Origin: Bacteroidales bacterium
GTDB taxonomy: Bacteria > Bacteroidota > Bacteroidia > Bacteroidales > UBA932
DNA: 64,000 nt
Assembly: GCA_017454265.1 (NCBI GenBank)
Contig: JAFTDJ010000012.1
Span: forward strand, 1-64,000
Direction of reading: 5' to 3'
The notes beneath the pieces are model-generated. The model saw only the letters and a program-made list of their open reading frames with translations, was not told the DNA's origin and did no database searches. Positions 16,164-24,184 of the stretch are shown here, in pieces. Positions within the stretch are counted from its first letter, which is position 1; every line of letters starts with the position of its first letter. Position numbers and translations under genes: made by a program.

Positions 16164-16897
16164 TCAAAGTTATTGCCGTTGACGATGAGCCCCTGGCGCT
16201 CAAACAATTGGAAACCTACATATCCAAAGTGCCTTTTTTTGAGCTTGTGGCCTCCTGCAAGAGTGCGCTGGAGGCACGGCAGGTTATCGAGGACAGGCTG
16301 GTTGACGCTATGTTCCTGGATATCAATATGCCGGACCTCTCCGGAATGGAGCTCGTGCGTCTGCTGGGCAATCCACCCCTGGTGGTGTTTACCACGGCTT
16401 ACTCGGAGTATGCTGTGGAGGGCTTCCGGGTGGATGCCGTGGACTATCTGCTGAAGCCTTTCAGCCTGGCTGATTTCCTGCGTACAGCAGAAAGGGTAAA
16501 AACCAGGTATGAGGCATTGCAGGGAGTCGGAGACGCCGCCCAGCCGGTGGTCAGTAACTCTTCTGCCGACGACTCTCTGTTCTTCCGTACGGACTACAGG
16601 TCGGTGAGAGTGCGTCTGGATGAGATACGTTACGTGGAGAGTATGAGTGAATACATTAAAGTATATACAGACAATGATGCAAATCCCCTGGTGGTTCTTC
16701 TGGGACTGAAGCACCTGATCGGGAAACTTCCTGCGGAACGCTTTTTGCGTATCCATCGCTCATACATCGTGCCGCTTGCGAGAGTAAAGGAAGTCGGTAA
16801 GAACGAGGTTGTGCTGGAAGACGGTACGGTACTGCCTGTGGGGGATATGTACCGTCAGGGTCTTAAGGATTACCTTGGTAAACACAGTTTTGAATGA
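16160..16897 (+). CDS. LytTR-family response regulator
   Basis: A 245-residue transcription factor. The receiver domain (1-115) has the acidic pocket (AVDDEPLALKQ), the phosphorylation site Asp in AMFLDINMPDLSGMEL and the conserved Lys in DYLLKPF. The LytTR DNA-binding domain occupies about 145-240 (DEIRYVESMSEYIKVYTDN, FLRIHRSYIVPLARVKEV). It is coupled with the LytS-like kinase by ATGA overlap and with the downstream PCMD gene by another ATGA overlap (16894-16897). Likely targets are its own operon and the divergent beta-helix/VTC operon; no binding-site pair was identified. Confidence 0.92.
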   Translation: MIKVIAVDDEPLALKQLETYISKVPFFELVASCKSALEARQVIEDRLVDAMFLDINMPDLSGMELVRLLGNPPLVVFTTAYSEYAVEGFRVDAVDYLLKPFSLADFLRTAERVKTRYEALQGVGDAAQPVVSNSSADDSLFFRTDYRSVRVRLDEIRYVESMSEYIKVYTDNDANPLVVLLGLKHLIGKLPAERFLRIHRSYIVPLARVKEVGKNEVVLEDGTVLPVGDMYRQGLKDYLGKHSFE

Positions 16898-17655
16898 AAA
16901 AGATATTCTTGATGACGGCTGCTTTGTGTTTTGCCTCCGGGCTTTTTGCCCAAGGCGGGCGGCAGCTTTATAATTTTAGTTTCGACACCTGGTCCAAGAG
17001 CGGCGGCGCGTGGTATCTGTATCCCAAGGATGCGCCGGCCGCACAAAAGGTCTGGGATACTCCAAACCCGGGTACTTCCAGTTTGGGGATCAATCTGGTC
17101 AAGCCTGAATATGAGCATGTTGCAGTGACGGGCCCGGGCAAGGCGGCGGTTCGCCTTGAAAGCCGTAAGGTTGCATGGGCGTTCATCGCGGGCAACCTGT
17201 ATAACGGACATTACATCCGTTCTGTGGAACTGAAGGGCGTGGAAACCGAGTTGGGAGCACCGTTTACCGGACGGCCCAAAGGGCTGAAAGGCTACTACCA
17301 TTATATCCCCAAGAAAATAAACTATACCAAGGATCCTTCGGAGGAGATGCTCGGGAGAATGGACGAGGGCATGATTGAGGTGCTCCTGATGGATTGGAGC
17401 GCTCCTCGCAGGCAAGTCAGCCACAAGGACGGCTTCCTGGATCCGGTAAATGATCCGCATATAGTCGGCCGTGCTTACATATATTTGAAAAAGGGGACTT
17501 CCGGCTACGTCCCCTTTGAGATTCCTTTTGTGTATAAAAACGGCAAGACACCTTCTTACGCCGTGTTCACCGTCAGTTCCAGCCGCTTCGGTGATACGCA
17601 GACCGGCGCCTCCGGCAGCGTACTTTACGTTGACGAATTCGAATTTACTTACTGA
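16894..17655 (+). CDS. PCMD-domain exported protein
   Basis: A 253-residue protein with a signal peptide (MKKIFLMTAALCFASGLFAQ). The mature part matches the PCMD (putative carbohydrate metabolism domain) beta-sandwich: NFSFDTWSKSGG at the N-terminus, SVELKGVETELGAPFTGRPK in the middle and a final SSRFGDTQTGASGSVLYVDE. The family is typical of Bacteroidetes surface loci and is thought to bind carbohydrate; no enzymatic residues are known. The ATGA overlap with the response regulator makes it the third gene of the signalling operon, so it may help to sense or respond at the envelope. Its stop is 4 bp from the convergent DAHP synthase stop. Confidence 0.8.
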   Translation: MKKIFLMTAALCFASGLFAQGGRQLYNFSFDTWSKSGGAWYLYPKDAPAAQKVWDTPNPGTSSLGINLVKPEYEHVAVTGPGKAAVRLESRKVAWAFIAGNLYNGHYIRSVELKGVETELGAPFTGRPKGLKGYYHYIPKKINYTKDPSEEMLGRMDEGMIEVLLMDWSAPRRQVSHKDGFLDPVNDPHIVGRAYIYLKKGTSGYVPFEIPFVYKNGKTPSYAVFTVSSSRFGDTQTGASGSVLYVDEFEFTY

Positions 17656-17659
17656 CCTG

Positions 17660-18688
17660 TCAGCGGAGTTCGGCGAGTTCCAGGACCAGGCGTTCTGTCT
17701 TTTCCCAGCCCAGGCAGGGATCTGTAATGGAACATCCGTACACGTGCTCTCCGGACTTCTGGCTTCCGTCTTGTATGTAAGACTCTATCATCAAGCCTTT
17801 TACGAGTTTTCCGACGACATCGCACTCGCGTGCGCTGTGCAGCACTTCCTTGGCAATGCGTCCCTGCTCCAGGTATTTTTTGCCTGAATTGGAGTGGTTG
17901 CAGTCGACAATCACGCCGGGGTTGGAATACTGGCCTGCGGCGTAAAGGTCGGCCAGGCGGCGCAGGTCTTCGTAATGATAGTTGGGATGGCTGGTGCCGT
18001 GGCTGTCTACGTAACCGCGGAGGATGGCGTGGGCGTAAGGATTGCCGGTGCTTGCCACATCCCAGTTCCGGTAGATGAACGAATGTCCGTGTTGCGCTGC
18101 GTTGATGGAGTTCATCATCACGCTGAGGTCTCCTCCGGTGGGGTTTTTCATGCCTACGGGGATATCCAGGCCGCTGGCTACGAGCCGGTGCTGCTGGTTC
18201 TCTACGCTGCGGGCTCCGACTGCAACATACGACAGAAGGTCGGAAAGGAACTGATGGTTCTCCGGATATAGCATCTCATCTGCGCAGGAAAAACCAGTCT
18301 GCTCGAGTGCGCGCAGGTGCAGTTTGCGAATGGAAACCAGGCCTTTGAAGAGATCGGGGTCTGCGATGGGGTCGGGCTGGTGCAGCATTCCCTTGTAGCC
18401 GGCACCGGTGGTGCGTGGTTTGTTGGTATAGATTCGCGGTACTATCACTATACTGTCGGCTACCTTCTCCTGAAGGGGACGGAGTCTTGATATATAGTCT
18501 ATTACAGAATCTTCCCGGTCTGCCGAGCAGGGCCCGATAACCAGCAGCAGGCGCTCGTCACTGCCGTCCAGAACCGCCTTTACGGCTGCATCGTTCCCGG
18601 CCTTCCGTGCCGCTGCAGTCTGCGACAGCGAATACATCTTCTTAAGTTCCTGCGGGCTGAAGAGCTCGCGGTTGAATTGCATGTTCAT
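17660..18688 (-). CDS. aroG: 3-deoxy-7-phosphoheptulonate (DAHP) synthase, class I
   Basis: A 342-residue enzyme condensing phosphoenolpyruvate and erythrose 4-phosphate, the first step of the shikimate pathway. It aligns with the AroF/G/H type: GPCSADREDSV, KPRTTGAGYKGML, GARSVENQQHRLVASG, VIVDCNHSNSGKKY, and MIESYIQDGSQ with SITDPCLGWE near the C-terminus. No chorismate mutase domain is fused, unlike the DAHPS-CM fusions of many Bacteroidetes. It is last in the aromatic operon, 1 nt after the tyrA stop. The isozyme (F, G or H) and its feedback effector cannot be told from sequence. Confidence 0.92.
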   Translation of the reverse strand: MNMQFNRELFSPQELKKMYSLSQTAAARKAGNDAAVKAVLDGSDERLLLVIGPCSADREDSVIDYISRLRPLQEKVADSIVIVPRIYTNKPRTTGAGYKGMLHQPDPIADPDLFKGLVSIRKLHLRALEQTGFSCADEMLYPENHQFLSDLLSYVAVGARSVENQQHRLVASGLDIPVGMKNPTGGDLSVMMNSINAAQHGHSFIYRNWDVASTGNPYAHAILRGYVDSHGTSHPNYHYEDLRRLADLYAAGQYSNPGVIVDCNHSNSGKKYLEQGRIAKEVLHSARECDVVGKLVKGLMIESYIQDGSQKSGEHVYGCSITDPCLGWEKTERLVLELAELR

Positions 18689-18689
18689 A

Positions 18690-19541
18690 CTATTTGTCGA
18701 AGTGAGATCTTCTCTCGGTTGATAATTTCATAATAGAGCGCAGGGCCTCCGAGTCGCCGCCCGCTATGGCCTCGCGAATCTCGGACATACGTGCAGTAAA
18801 CAAATCTATCTGGCCCAGGAGTTCATCGCGGTTGAGCAGGAACAGTTCGCTCCACATCTCGTCGTTGATTTTGGCTATGCGCGTGAGGTCGCGGAACGAG
18901 TCCCCGGTATAAGCGGACAAGTGCTCTACGTTTTTGCAGGTCATGAGTGCCATAGCGATGCAGTGCGTGAGCTGGCTCAGGAAGCCGATCATTTCGTCGT
19001 GACGCTCGGGAGAGAGGCGTGAAATGCGGGCAAAGCCCAGGGTCTCGCCGAGCTGCTCTACGGTTCTAACGGCCTGCCCGCTGTTGGCTGCCGTGGGGGT
19101 GACTATGTAATTGGCCCCCCGGAATATGCTGCAGTCGGCGTTGCGAACGCCGTACACTTCGCGGCCGGCCATAGGATGTGCGCCCACGAACTCCAGCCCC
19201 GGGCGGAGCATCTCCTGCACTTTGTACACGACCGCCCCCTTGACTCCCGTGACGTCCGTAAGCAACGCGCCGTCTTTTATAAACTGCTGATAATCAGTAA
19301 TCCACTGAATAAGCGTGTGGGGATAGAGGGCGAACACCACAAGATCGTAGCGGCCTATGAAGTTGGCGGAGGGAACGGTAGTGCCCTCGTCTATCAGCCC
19401 ATGGCCAAGGGCGTAGTCTATAGTTTCCTGCGAGCGGGTGACGGCTCCCACCCAGAAGCCCTGGGCGCGCAGGCCCTGGGCGTAACTCCCGCCTATGAGG
19501 CCGAGTCCTACTATAAGAATCTTATTGTCTTTGGTCAACAT
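18690..19541 (-). CDS. tyrA: Prephenate dehydrogenase
   Basis: A 283-residue NAD(P)-dependent enzyme converting prephenate to 4-hydroxyphenylpyruvate for tyrosine. The Rossmann motif is at the N-terminus (ILIVGLGLIGGSYAQGLRAQG). The catalytic region has GAHPMAGREVYGV, with the conserved His. The helical C-terminal dimerisation part includes FLSQLTHCIAMALM and SFRDLTRIAKINDEMWSELF. There is no fused chorismate mutase or ACT domain, so it may lack tyrosine feedback through ACT. Its start overlaps the end of the aroE-aroK fusion gene by 20 bp, indicating tight coupling. Confidence 0.92.
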   Translation of the reverse strand: MLTKDNKILIVGLGLIGGSYAQGLRAQGFWVGAVTRSQETIDYALGHGLIDEGTTVPSANFIGRYDLVVFALYPHTLIQWITDYQQFIKDGALLTDVTGVKGAVVYKVQEMLRPGLEFVGAHPMAGREVYGVRNADCSIFRGANYIVTPTAANSGQAVRTVEQLGETLGFARISRLSPERHDEMIGFLSQLTHCIAMALMTCKNVEHLSAYTGDSFRDLTRIAKINDEMWSELFLLNRDELLGQIDLFTARMSEIREAIAGGDSEALRSIMKLSTERRSHFDK

Positions 19542-20766
19542 ATCTTAGCAATTCATCTACGGTCGCTTTCAGGGGACCGGTGTTTGACACCGTCACTTCT
19601 GCTGCCGAACGGTAGTAGGGAAGACGCTTGGCGTAAAGTGCCTCCATCGCTTCCCGGTTGCGTGAAAGCGGCCTGTCTGAAGTGGGCGTAAGCAGCTCCG
19701 GACTGCGCTGCAGAAGGCACAGGAGACCGTTCATGCGCATCAGCTGCACGTTTCTTTCGGACAGGACGGCACCGCCGCCTGTGGCTATGACGAGACCCTG
19801 CTCTGCCGCGATGGACTCGATTGCCGCAGTCTCTCGCCTGCGGAATCCCGCCTCTCCTTCGCGGGCGAATATCTCCTGAATCTCCATCCCTGCCTGCAGG
19901 GCGATGATTTCGTCTGTATCTACGAAACGCCTGCCGCTGCAGGCTGCGAGCTCCCGGCCCACCGTGCTCTTGCCGCTGGAAGGCATTCCGCATAGCACCA
20001 GGTTGCGTTTGCCCTTAAGGATATGACGGAAAACCTCTTCCGTGCGTTCTTCCGGGATGCTGCCGGAGTCGAACAGCTCGCGGGCCCGTACTGCCTGTGC
20101 TACAAGCATATACAGACCTCCTTCGGCAGCGATGCTACGCTCCCGGGCGTCGAGTATAAGTTTAGGCCGGAGGGGATTGTAGATGCAGTCAAGAACGCCG
20201 CGGAGGCTCTTCAAGGAGCTGATATCCACGGGAACCGAGTCCCAGAGAGGATACATCCCCACGGGTGTTGCATTGACCAGTATGTCGCAGCCGTCCCAGG
20301 TATCGGGCTTGTCTATCGGGAGTTGCAATTCGGAGCAAATGTTGCGTACTGCGTGACGCACAAACGAAGCTCCCATTGTGCGGGCAGCAGCACCTACGGC
20401 GGCCGCTGCTCCTCCGTTCCCCAGAATCACGACTCTGGCGCCGCTGAACGCTATTCCGGAATGGCGGGCGAGGGCTATGAAGCCATCGAAGTCGGTGTTG
20501 TGCCCGATCAGCCTGCCTCCGTCGTTTACTATGGTGTTGACAGCGCCTGTGAGTTCTGCGGATGGTGCGAGCGCATCCAGGTGCTCCATCACGGCGCGCT
20601 TGTAGGGAATGGTGACGTTGACGCCACGGAACTTCCTTTCCTTCAGGAACCCCGGCAGTTCCGAGGGGCTGAGCTCACGCAGTTCATAGGGGGCGCTGCT
20701 CAGCATCCCGTGGATCTCCCGCGAGAAACTGTGACCCAGATGCTCTCCTATAAGTCCGAACTCCAT
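19522..20766 (-). CDS. aroE-aroK: Shikimate dehydrogenase - shikimate kinase fusion
   Basis: A 414-residue bifunctional protein for two consecutive shikimate steps. Residues 1 to about 240 are AroE: EHLGHSFSREIHGML (substrate Ser), FRGVNVTIPYKRAVM (catalytic Lys), GAVNTIVNDGGRLIGHNTDF, NADP motif VVILGNGGAAAAVGAAA, and the end GGLYMLVAQAVRARELF. Residues about 250-414 are AroK: Walker A NLVLCGMPSSGKSTVGRELA, DTDEII, IFAREGEAGFRRRE, VIATGGGAVL and the lid Arg in TSDRPLSRN. The joint has no extra linker domain. Fused proteins with this order are uncommon; the kinase normally follows aroB or stands alone. The frame is continuous with no stop, so this is a real fusion, not adjacent genes. Confidence 0.93.
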   Translation of the reverse strand: MEFGLIGEHLGHSFSREIHGMLSSAPYELRELSPSELPGFLKERKFRGVNVTIPYKRAVMEHLDALAPSAELTGAVNTIVNDGGRLIGHNTDFDGFIALARHSGIAFSGARVVILGNGGAAAAVGAAARTMGASFVRHAVRNICSELQLPIDKPDTWDGCDILVNATPVGMYPLWDSVPVDISSLKSLRGVLDCIYNPLRPKLILDARERSIAAEGGLYMLVAQAVRARELFDSGSIPEERTEEVFRHILKGKRNLVLCGMPSSGKSTVGRELAACSGRRFVDTDEIIALQAGMEIQEIFAREGEAGFRRRETAAIESIAAEQGLVIATGGGAVLSERNVQLMRMNGLLCLLQRSPELLTPTSDRPLSRNREAMEALYAKRLPYYRSAAEVTVSNTGPLKATVDELLRYVDQRQ

Positions 20767-21869
20767 TATCTGAGGAAATCTGTGCCGTAGCGCAGTGCGA
20801 GCTGGTCGCAGAGGACTATGGCGGTGAGACTGTTTACCACGATGCAGATGCGGCGTACGATGGCGGGGTCGTGGCGGCCCTTGAGTTCCAGCGTGGCCTC
20901 TGTTCCGTTATCCATATCTATCGTTGCCTGAGGCTTGGAGATGGATGGTGTAGGCTTTACTGCTGCATTGAATATCAATGGCATACCGTTGGAGATGCCG
21001 CCGTTCACGCCGCCGTTGTGATTGGTGGCGGTGCGGACGCTTCCGTCTGGAGCACGGAAGAAGTTGTCGGCTGCTTGGGAGCCGCGCATGCCTGCGAGTC
21101 CGAAGCCGCTGCCGAATTCCACGCCCTTTATGCCTCCGATGGAGAAAAGGGCGCGGGCCAGCACACCGTCGAGCGAGTCGAACCATGGCTCGCCGACTCC
21201 GGCAGGGAACCCGCAGACCGCCGTCTGGATGACGCCTCCTGTCGAGTCTCCGTCGGCTTTGGCTTCAAGGATGCGGGACTCCATCAGGGTGCGTACGTCG
21301 CTGAGGACGGGAAAGTCGAGCTCCGATACACGCTGCACCTGCCCGGCCGTGAGCGCGGGGTCGATGCCGTCGAAGGGGATGTCGCGTACGCCGGCGCACT
21401 CGAGTATGTGGGTGCCGATGGTGATTCCCTTGGTGCGGAGGGCGCTTAGGGCGATGGCTCCTGCGGCTACTATTCCCACGGTGATACGTCCGCTGAAGTG
21501 GCCTCCGCCGCGCCAGTCCTGGAATCCGCCGTATTTTACCTGGGCGGTGTAGTCTGCATGCGAGGGACGTGCGAGGGTATGGGTGGGGGCATAGTCGGCG
21601 CTGCGGGTGTTGGTGTTTGGGATGAGTATGGTGATGGGGGCGCCAGTGGTGCGGCCTTGGAAGACGCCGCTCAGGATGCGGAAGTCGTCGGGCTCCCTTC
21701 GGGCGGTGTCGGTTGGGCCCTTGGGGCGGCGCTTGCTGAGTTGTGCCGCGATGAATGCTTCATCTACGGGGATGCCTGGTGCCATTCCGTCGAGGATGGC
21801 GCATATGGCTTCGCCGTGGGATTCGCCTGCGAGGGTGAGGATGATGCTGGTGCCTATGCTGTTTTTCAT
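20766..21869 (-). CDS. aroC: Chorismate synthase
   Basis: A 367-residue FMN-dependent enzyme that converts EPSP to chorismate. Family signatures are present: GESHGEAICAILDGMAPGIP at the start, RRPKGPTDTARREPDDFRIL, the strictly conserved SHADYTAQVKYGGFQDWRGG and GRITVGIVAAGAIA, then GFGLAGMRGSQAADNF and NHNGGVNGGISNGMPL. The length is normal. The stop overlaps the aroE-aroK start by one base, and the start overlaps the aroB stop by 4 bp, so it lies in the centre of the operon. The EPSP substrate must come from an aroA elsewhere. Confidence 0.96.
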   Translation of the reverse strand: MKNSIGTSIILTLAGESHGEAICAILDGMAPGIPVDEAFIAAQLSKRRPKGPTDTARREPDDFRILSGVFQGRTTGAPITILIPNTNTRSADYAPTHTLARPSHADYTAQVKYGGFQDWRGGGHFSGRITVGIVAAGAIALSALRTKGITIGTHILECAGVRDIPFDGIDPALTAGQVQRVSELDFPVLSDVRTLMESRILEAKADGDSTGGVIQTAVCGFPAGVGEPWFDSLDGVLARALFSIGGIKGVEFGSGFGLAGMRGSQAADNFFRAPDGSVRTATNHNGGVNGGISNGMPLIFNAAVKPTPSISKPQATIDMDNGTEATLELKGRHDPAIVRRICIVVNSLTAIVLCDQLALRYGTDFLR

Positions 21870-22888
21870 TTTTTTCTTGATTGAATTATGGTTCTGAGTT
21901 CATCGGGGCCGGCTTCCTGGAAGCGGAAACTGCCTATTTCGTCGACTCGTACAAGTTTTATTTTGTTTCCGCGGCGTTTTTTGTCACTGGCCGCGAATTG
22001 CATCAGTTCATCTGCGCTGAACGGGTCTTCCGTAGGCAGTCCGTACTTTTTCAGCAGTTTCTCTATCCGCGTCCTCGCTTCACCTTCAGCCATGTACAGC
22101 ATTCCTACGGCTACGGCTTCTCCGTGGTAAAGGGGGGGCGCAGAACCGGAACCAACTGCGGCCTCCAGGGCGTGGCCGATCGTATGGCCGAAATTCAACA
22201 CTGCTCTAAGTCCGCGCTCGGTGGGGTCGGCTTCAACGACGGCTATCTTGATGCGGAGGGCGGCAGTAAGGATGTCTTCCATTACGGGAGACAGGTCGCC
22301 GGCCTGCTCCAGGCGGCGGAAGAGGGCGGCGTCGGATGTGGCGGCCATCTTGATGATTTCTGCGAGCCCTTCGGCAAATAGCCGCGGGGGCAGGGTATCC
22401 AGGACGGCAGTGTCTATGAGTACTCCGGACGGCTGCCGGAAGGCTCCTACTATGTTCTTGACTCCGTGAAGGTTGACACCGGTCTTGCCGCCTACGGAAG
22501 AGTCGGCCTGCGAGAGCAGGGTGGTGGGGACGTTGTACCAGTCTATGCCTCGCATATAGCAGGCGGCGGCGAATCCGGCGGTATCTCCTACGACTCCTCC
22601 TCCTACTGCGATGAGCGCATCGTATCGGGTGAAACCGAGCCGGAGCAGCTCCGAAAGTATTGTTTCTACCGATGTGAGCGTCTTGTTTTCCTCTCCTTCG
22701 GGAATCGTGAGCAGTAAGCCTTCAGGACATGCTGCAAGTACCGTAGCGGCATACTGCCGGGGAACGCCTTCTCCGGTGACGACCAGAACCTTGCGCTGCA
22801 AGTTGAAATATCCGGAAACCTGGTTCAGGGAACCCCTTTCAATCGTTATGTCGTAGGCGCTGCCGCCTTGCGTGAAGGTGAGTGTCAT
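21866..22888 (-). CDS. aroB: 3-dehydroquinate synthase
   Basis: A 340-residue NAD- and zinc-dependent enzyme closing DAHP to 3-dehydroquinate. Visible motifs are IPEGEENKTLTSVETILSEL, the NAD loop ALIAVGGGVVGDTAGFAAA, RGIDWYNVPTTLLSQADSSV, GGKTGVNLHGVKNIVGAF, and the zinc ligand region NFGHTIGHALEA with YHGEAVAVGM. The length is typical. It follows pheA by 3 nt and overlaps aroC by 4 bp. The second step of the pathway enzyme (dehydroquinase) is not encoded in the window. Confidence 0.95.
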   Translation of the reverse strand: MTLTFTQGGSAYDITIERGSLNQVSGYFNLQRKVLVVTGEGVPRQYAATVLAACPEGLLLTIPEGEENKTLTSVETILSELLRLGFTRYDALIAVGGGVVGDTAGFAAACYMRGIDWYNVPTTLLSQADSSVGGKTGVNLHGVKNIVGAFRQPSGVLIDTAVLDTLPPRLFAEGLAEIIKMAATSDAALFRRLEQAGDLSPVMEDILTAALRIKIAVVEADPTERGLRAVLNFGHTIGHALEAAVGSGSAPPLYHGEAVAVGMLYMAEGEARTRIEKLLKKYGLPTEDPFSADELMQFAASDKKRRGNKIKLVRVDEIGSFRFQEAGPDELRTIIQSRKK

Positions 22889-22891
22889 ATG

Positions 22892-23986
22892 CTAGAGGGA
22901 CAGGCTGTTGTATGCTCCTACCATCTTTAGCCGGTCGCAGACGGTTTTGAGCTGGCGCAGAAGGTCCTGTCCGTTCTCGCTCTCTACGCTGCCCTCAAGT
23001 TCGGCAAAAAAGTAGTGGTTCCAGAGCGGTCCCGCCACGGGACGGCTGTGCAGGCTGCTCATGTTGAAGCCGTGCGAACCGATGATATTCAGGATCTTGG
23101 CAAGGGCGCCGGCCTCGTTGCGAACGGTGAATACCAGGATGAAGTGTTCTCCGCCGCTGCCGGGCAGTGAGGTCTTGTTGAGCGCGCGGGAGAAGACGGC
23201 GAAGCGGGTGGTGTTGCCAATCTGGGAGTTGATGTTGGGCTCCAGGATGTCCAGGCCGTAGAGTTCGGCGGTTTCGCGGGAGGCAATTGCTCCTATGCTT
23301 TTGTCTGCGGTTTCGGATACGTATTGCGCCGCCATTGCGGTGTTGGCGAACTCCTGTGATTCGAAGCCTCTGTCCATGATGAACTTGGCGCACTGGGCCA
23401 GCGCCTGGGGATGGCTGACCACAGTCTTTATGCCTGCAGATACAGCACCTGGAACTCCCAGCAGGTTCTGCGACACGTCCAGCTCCAGCATCAGGTTGAT
23501 ATACAGGTTACCGCTGAAGCAGAGGTCCATGACTCCGCCCACATCGCCGGCGAAACTGTTTTCTATGGGCAGGACTGCAATGTCTGCGTCTCCGTCCCAG
23601 CAGGCATAGTATGCGCTTTCGAAGTCTTGATAGGGAATCAGCGCTGCAGACGGGAAGGCCTTGCCTGCCGCAATGTGGGCGAAAGCGCCGGGCACGCCGC
23701 AGTATGCTATGCGCATTCCGTTCATGAGACGCTCCTGGAATGCCTTGGAAATCTTCATGATATCCCTGAGCAGGAGTACGTAATACTCTCGTACGGAGGG
23801 ATCTTCTATATTGCCTATATTATTTGCGATGACCCTTTCCTCCTGCCTTTCGTCCAGGATGGGAAGACCGTTTCCTTTCTTGTAGTCCAGCACTTTGGCA
23901 ACATAGGCCATACGGCTCTCGAAGAGGGCCGCAATCTCCTTGTCGACTGAGGCTATGCCCAGCCGAGCTTCTTCCAACTCGTTCAT
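22892..23986 (-). CDS. pheA: Bifunctional chorismate mutase / prephenate dehydratase
   Basis: A 364-residue enzyme making phenylpyruvate from chorismate. Residues 1 to about 88 are an AroQ-type chorismate mutase (ASVDKEIAALFESRMAYVAK, PILDERQEERVI). About 92-275 are prephenate dehydratase (AYCGVPGAFAHIAAGKAFP, VLPIENSFAGDVGGVMDL and the catalytic NTTRFAVF). About 285-364 are an ACT regulatory domain (FTVRNEAGALAKILNIIGSH, SLHSRPVAGPLWNHYFF), which normally binds phenylalanine for feedback inhibition. It is the first biosynthetic gene of the operon, 10 bp downstream of rubredoxin. Confidence 0.95.
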   Translation of the reverse strand: MNELEEARLGIASVDKEIAALFESRMAYVAKVLDYKKGNGLPILDERQEERVIANNIGNIEDPSVREYYVLLLRDIMKISKAFQERLMNGMRIAYCGVPGAFAHIAAGKAFPSAALIPYQDFESAYYACWDGDADIAVLPIENSFAGDVGGVMDLCFSGNLYINLMLELDVSQNLLGVPGAVSAGIKTVVSHPQALAQCAKFIMDRGFESQEFANTAMAAQYVSETADKSIGAIASRETAELYGLDILEPNINSQIGNTTRFAVFSRALNKTSLPGSGGEHFILVFTVRNEAGALAKILNIIGSHGFNMSSLHSRPVAGPLWNHYFFAELEGSVESENGQDLLRQLKTVCDRLKMVGAYNSLSL

Positions 23987-23996
23987 AATAAATATT

Positions 23997-24131
23997 TTAC
24001 TGCTCAGGCTCGAACATCTCTTTACCTACGCCGCAAACCGGGCAGACGTAGTCGTCGGGAAGCTGTTCGAATTTTACTCCTTGCTCGTCCTCGTTGTGGA
24101 CGTAGCCGCATATTGTGCAAACGTAATTCAT
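23997..24131 (-). CDS. Rubredoxin
   Basis: A 44-residue single-iron electron carrier. Both Cys pairs are present with normal spacing: YVCTICGYV near residue 5 and [16 protein letters not shown] near residue 30. The intervening [10 protein letters not shown] is typical (most rubredoxins have G...F..LP.DW/Y). It is short (usual length 50-55) because the N-terminus is minimal. It is the first gene of the aromatic operon, 10 bp before pheA, with a good promoter upstream. No aromatic biosynthetic step here obviously needs rubredoxin, although chorismate synthase needs reduced FMN; a reductive link is an inference only. Confidence 0.95.
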   Translation of the reverse strand: MNYVCTICGYVHNEDEQGVKFEQLPDDYVCPVCGVGKEMFEPEQ

Positions 24132-24153
24132 GTTTTTTAAATTAAAAGGAATG

Positions 24154-24184
24154 CAAATATAACTTTATTCGCGGTCTTTTCAAA
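24154..24184 (-). promoter_or_regulatory. Promoter of the rubredoxin-aromatic operon
   Basis: Read on the minus strand, TTTG (24184-24181) is followed after 19 nt by TATATTTG (24161-24154), the best full -33/-7 match to the Bacteroidetes consensus in the window. It leaves a leader of about 20 nt before ATG 24131. The -33 box overlaps the stop codon of the next gene upstream. No leader peptide or hairpin was found here, unlike at trpB. Confidence 0.7.
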
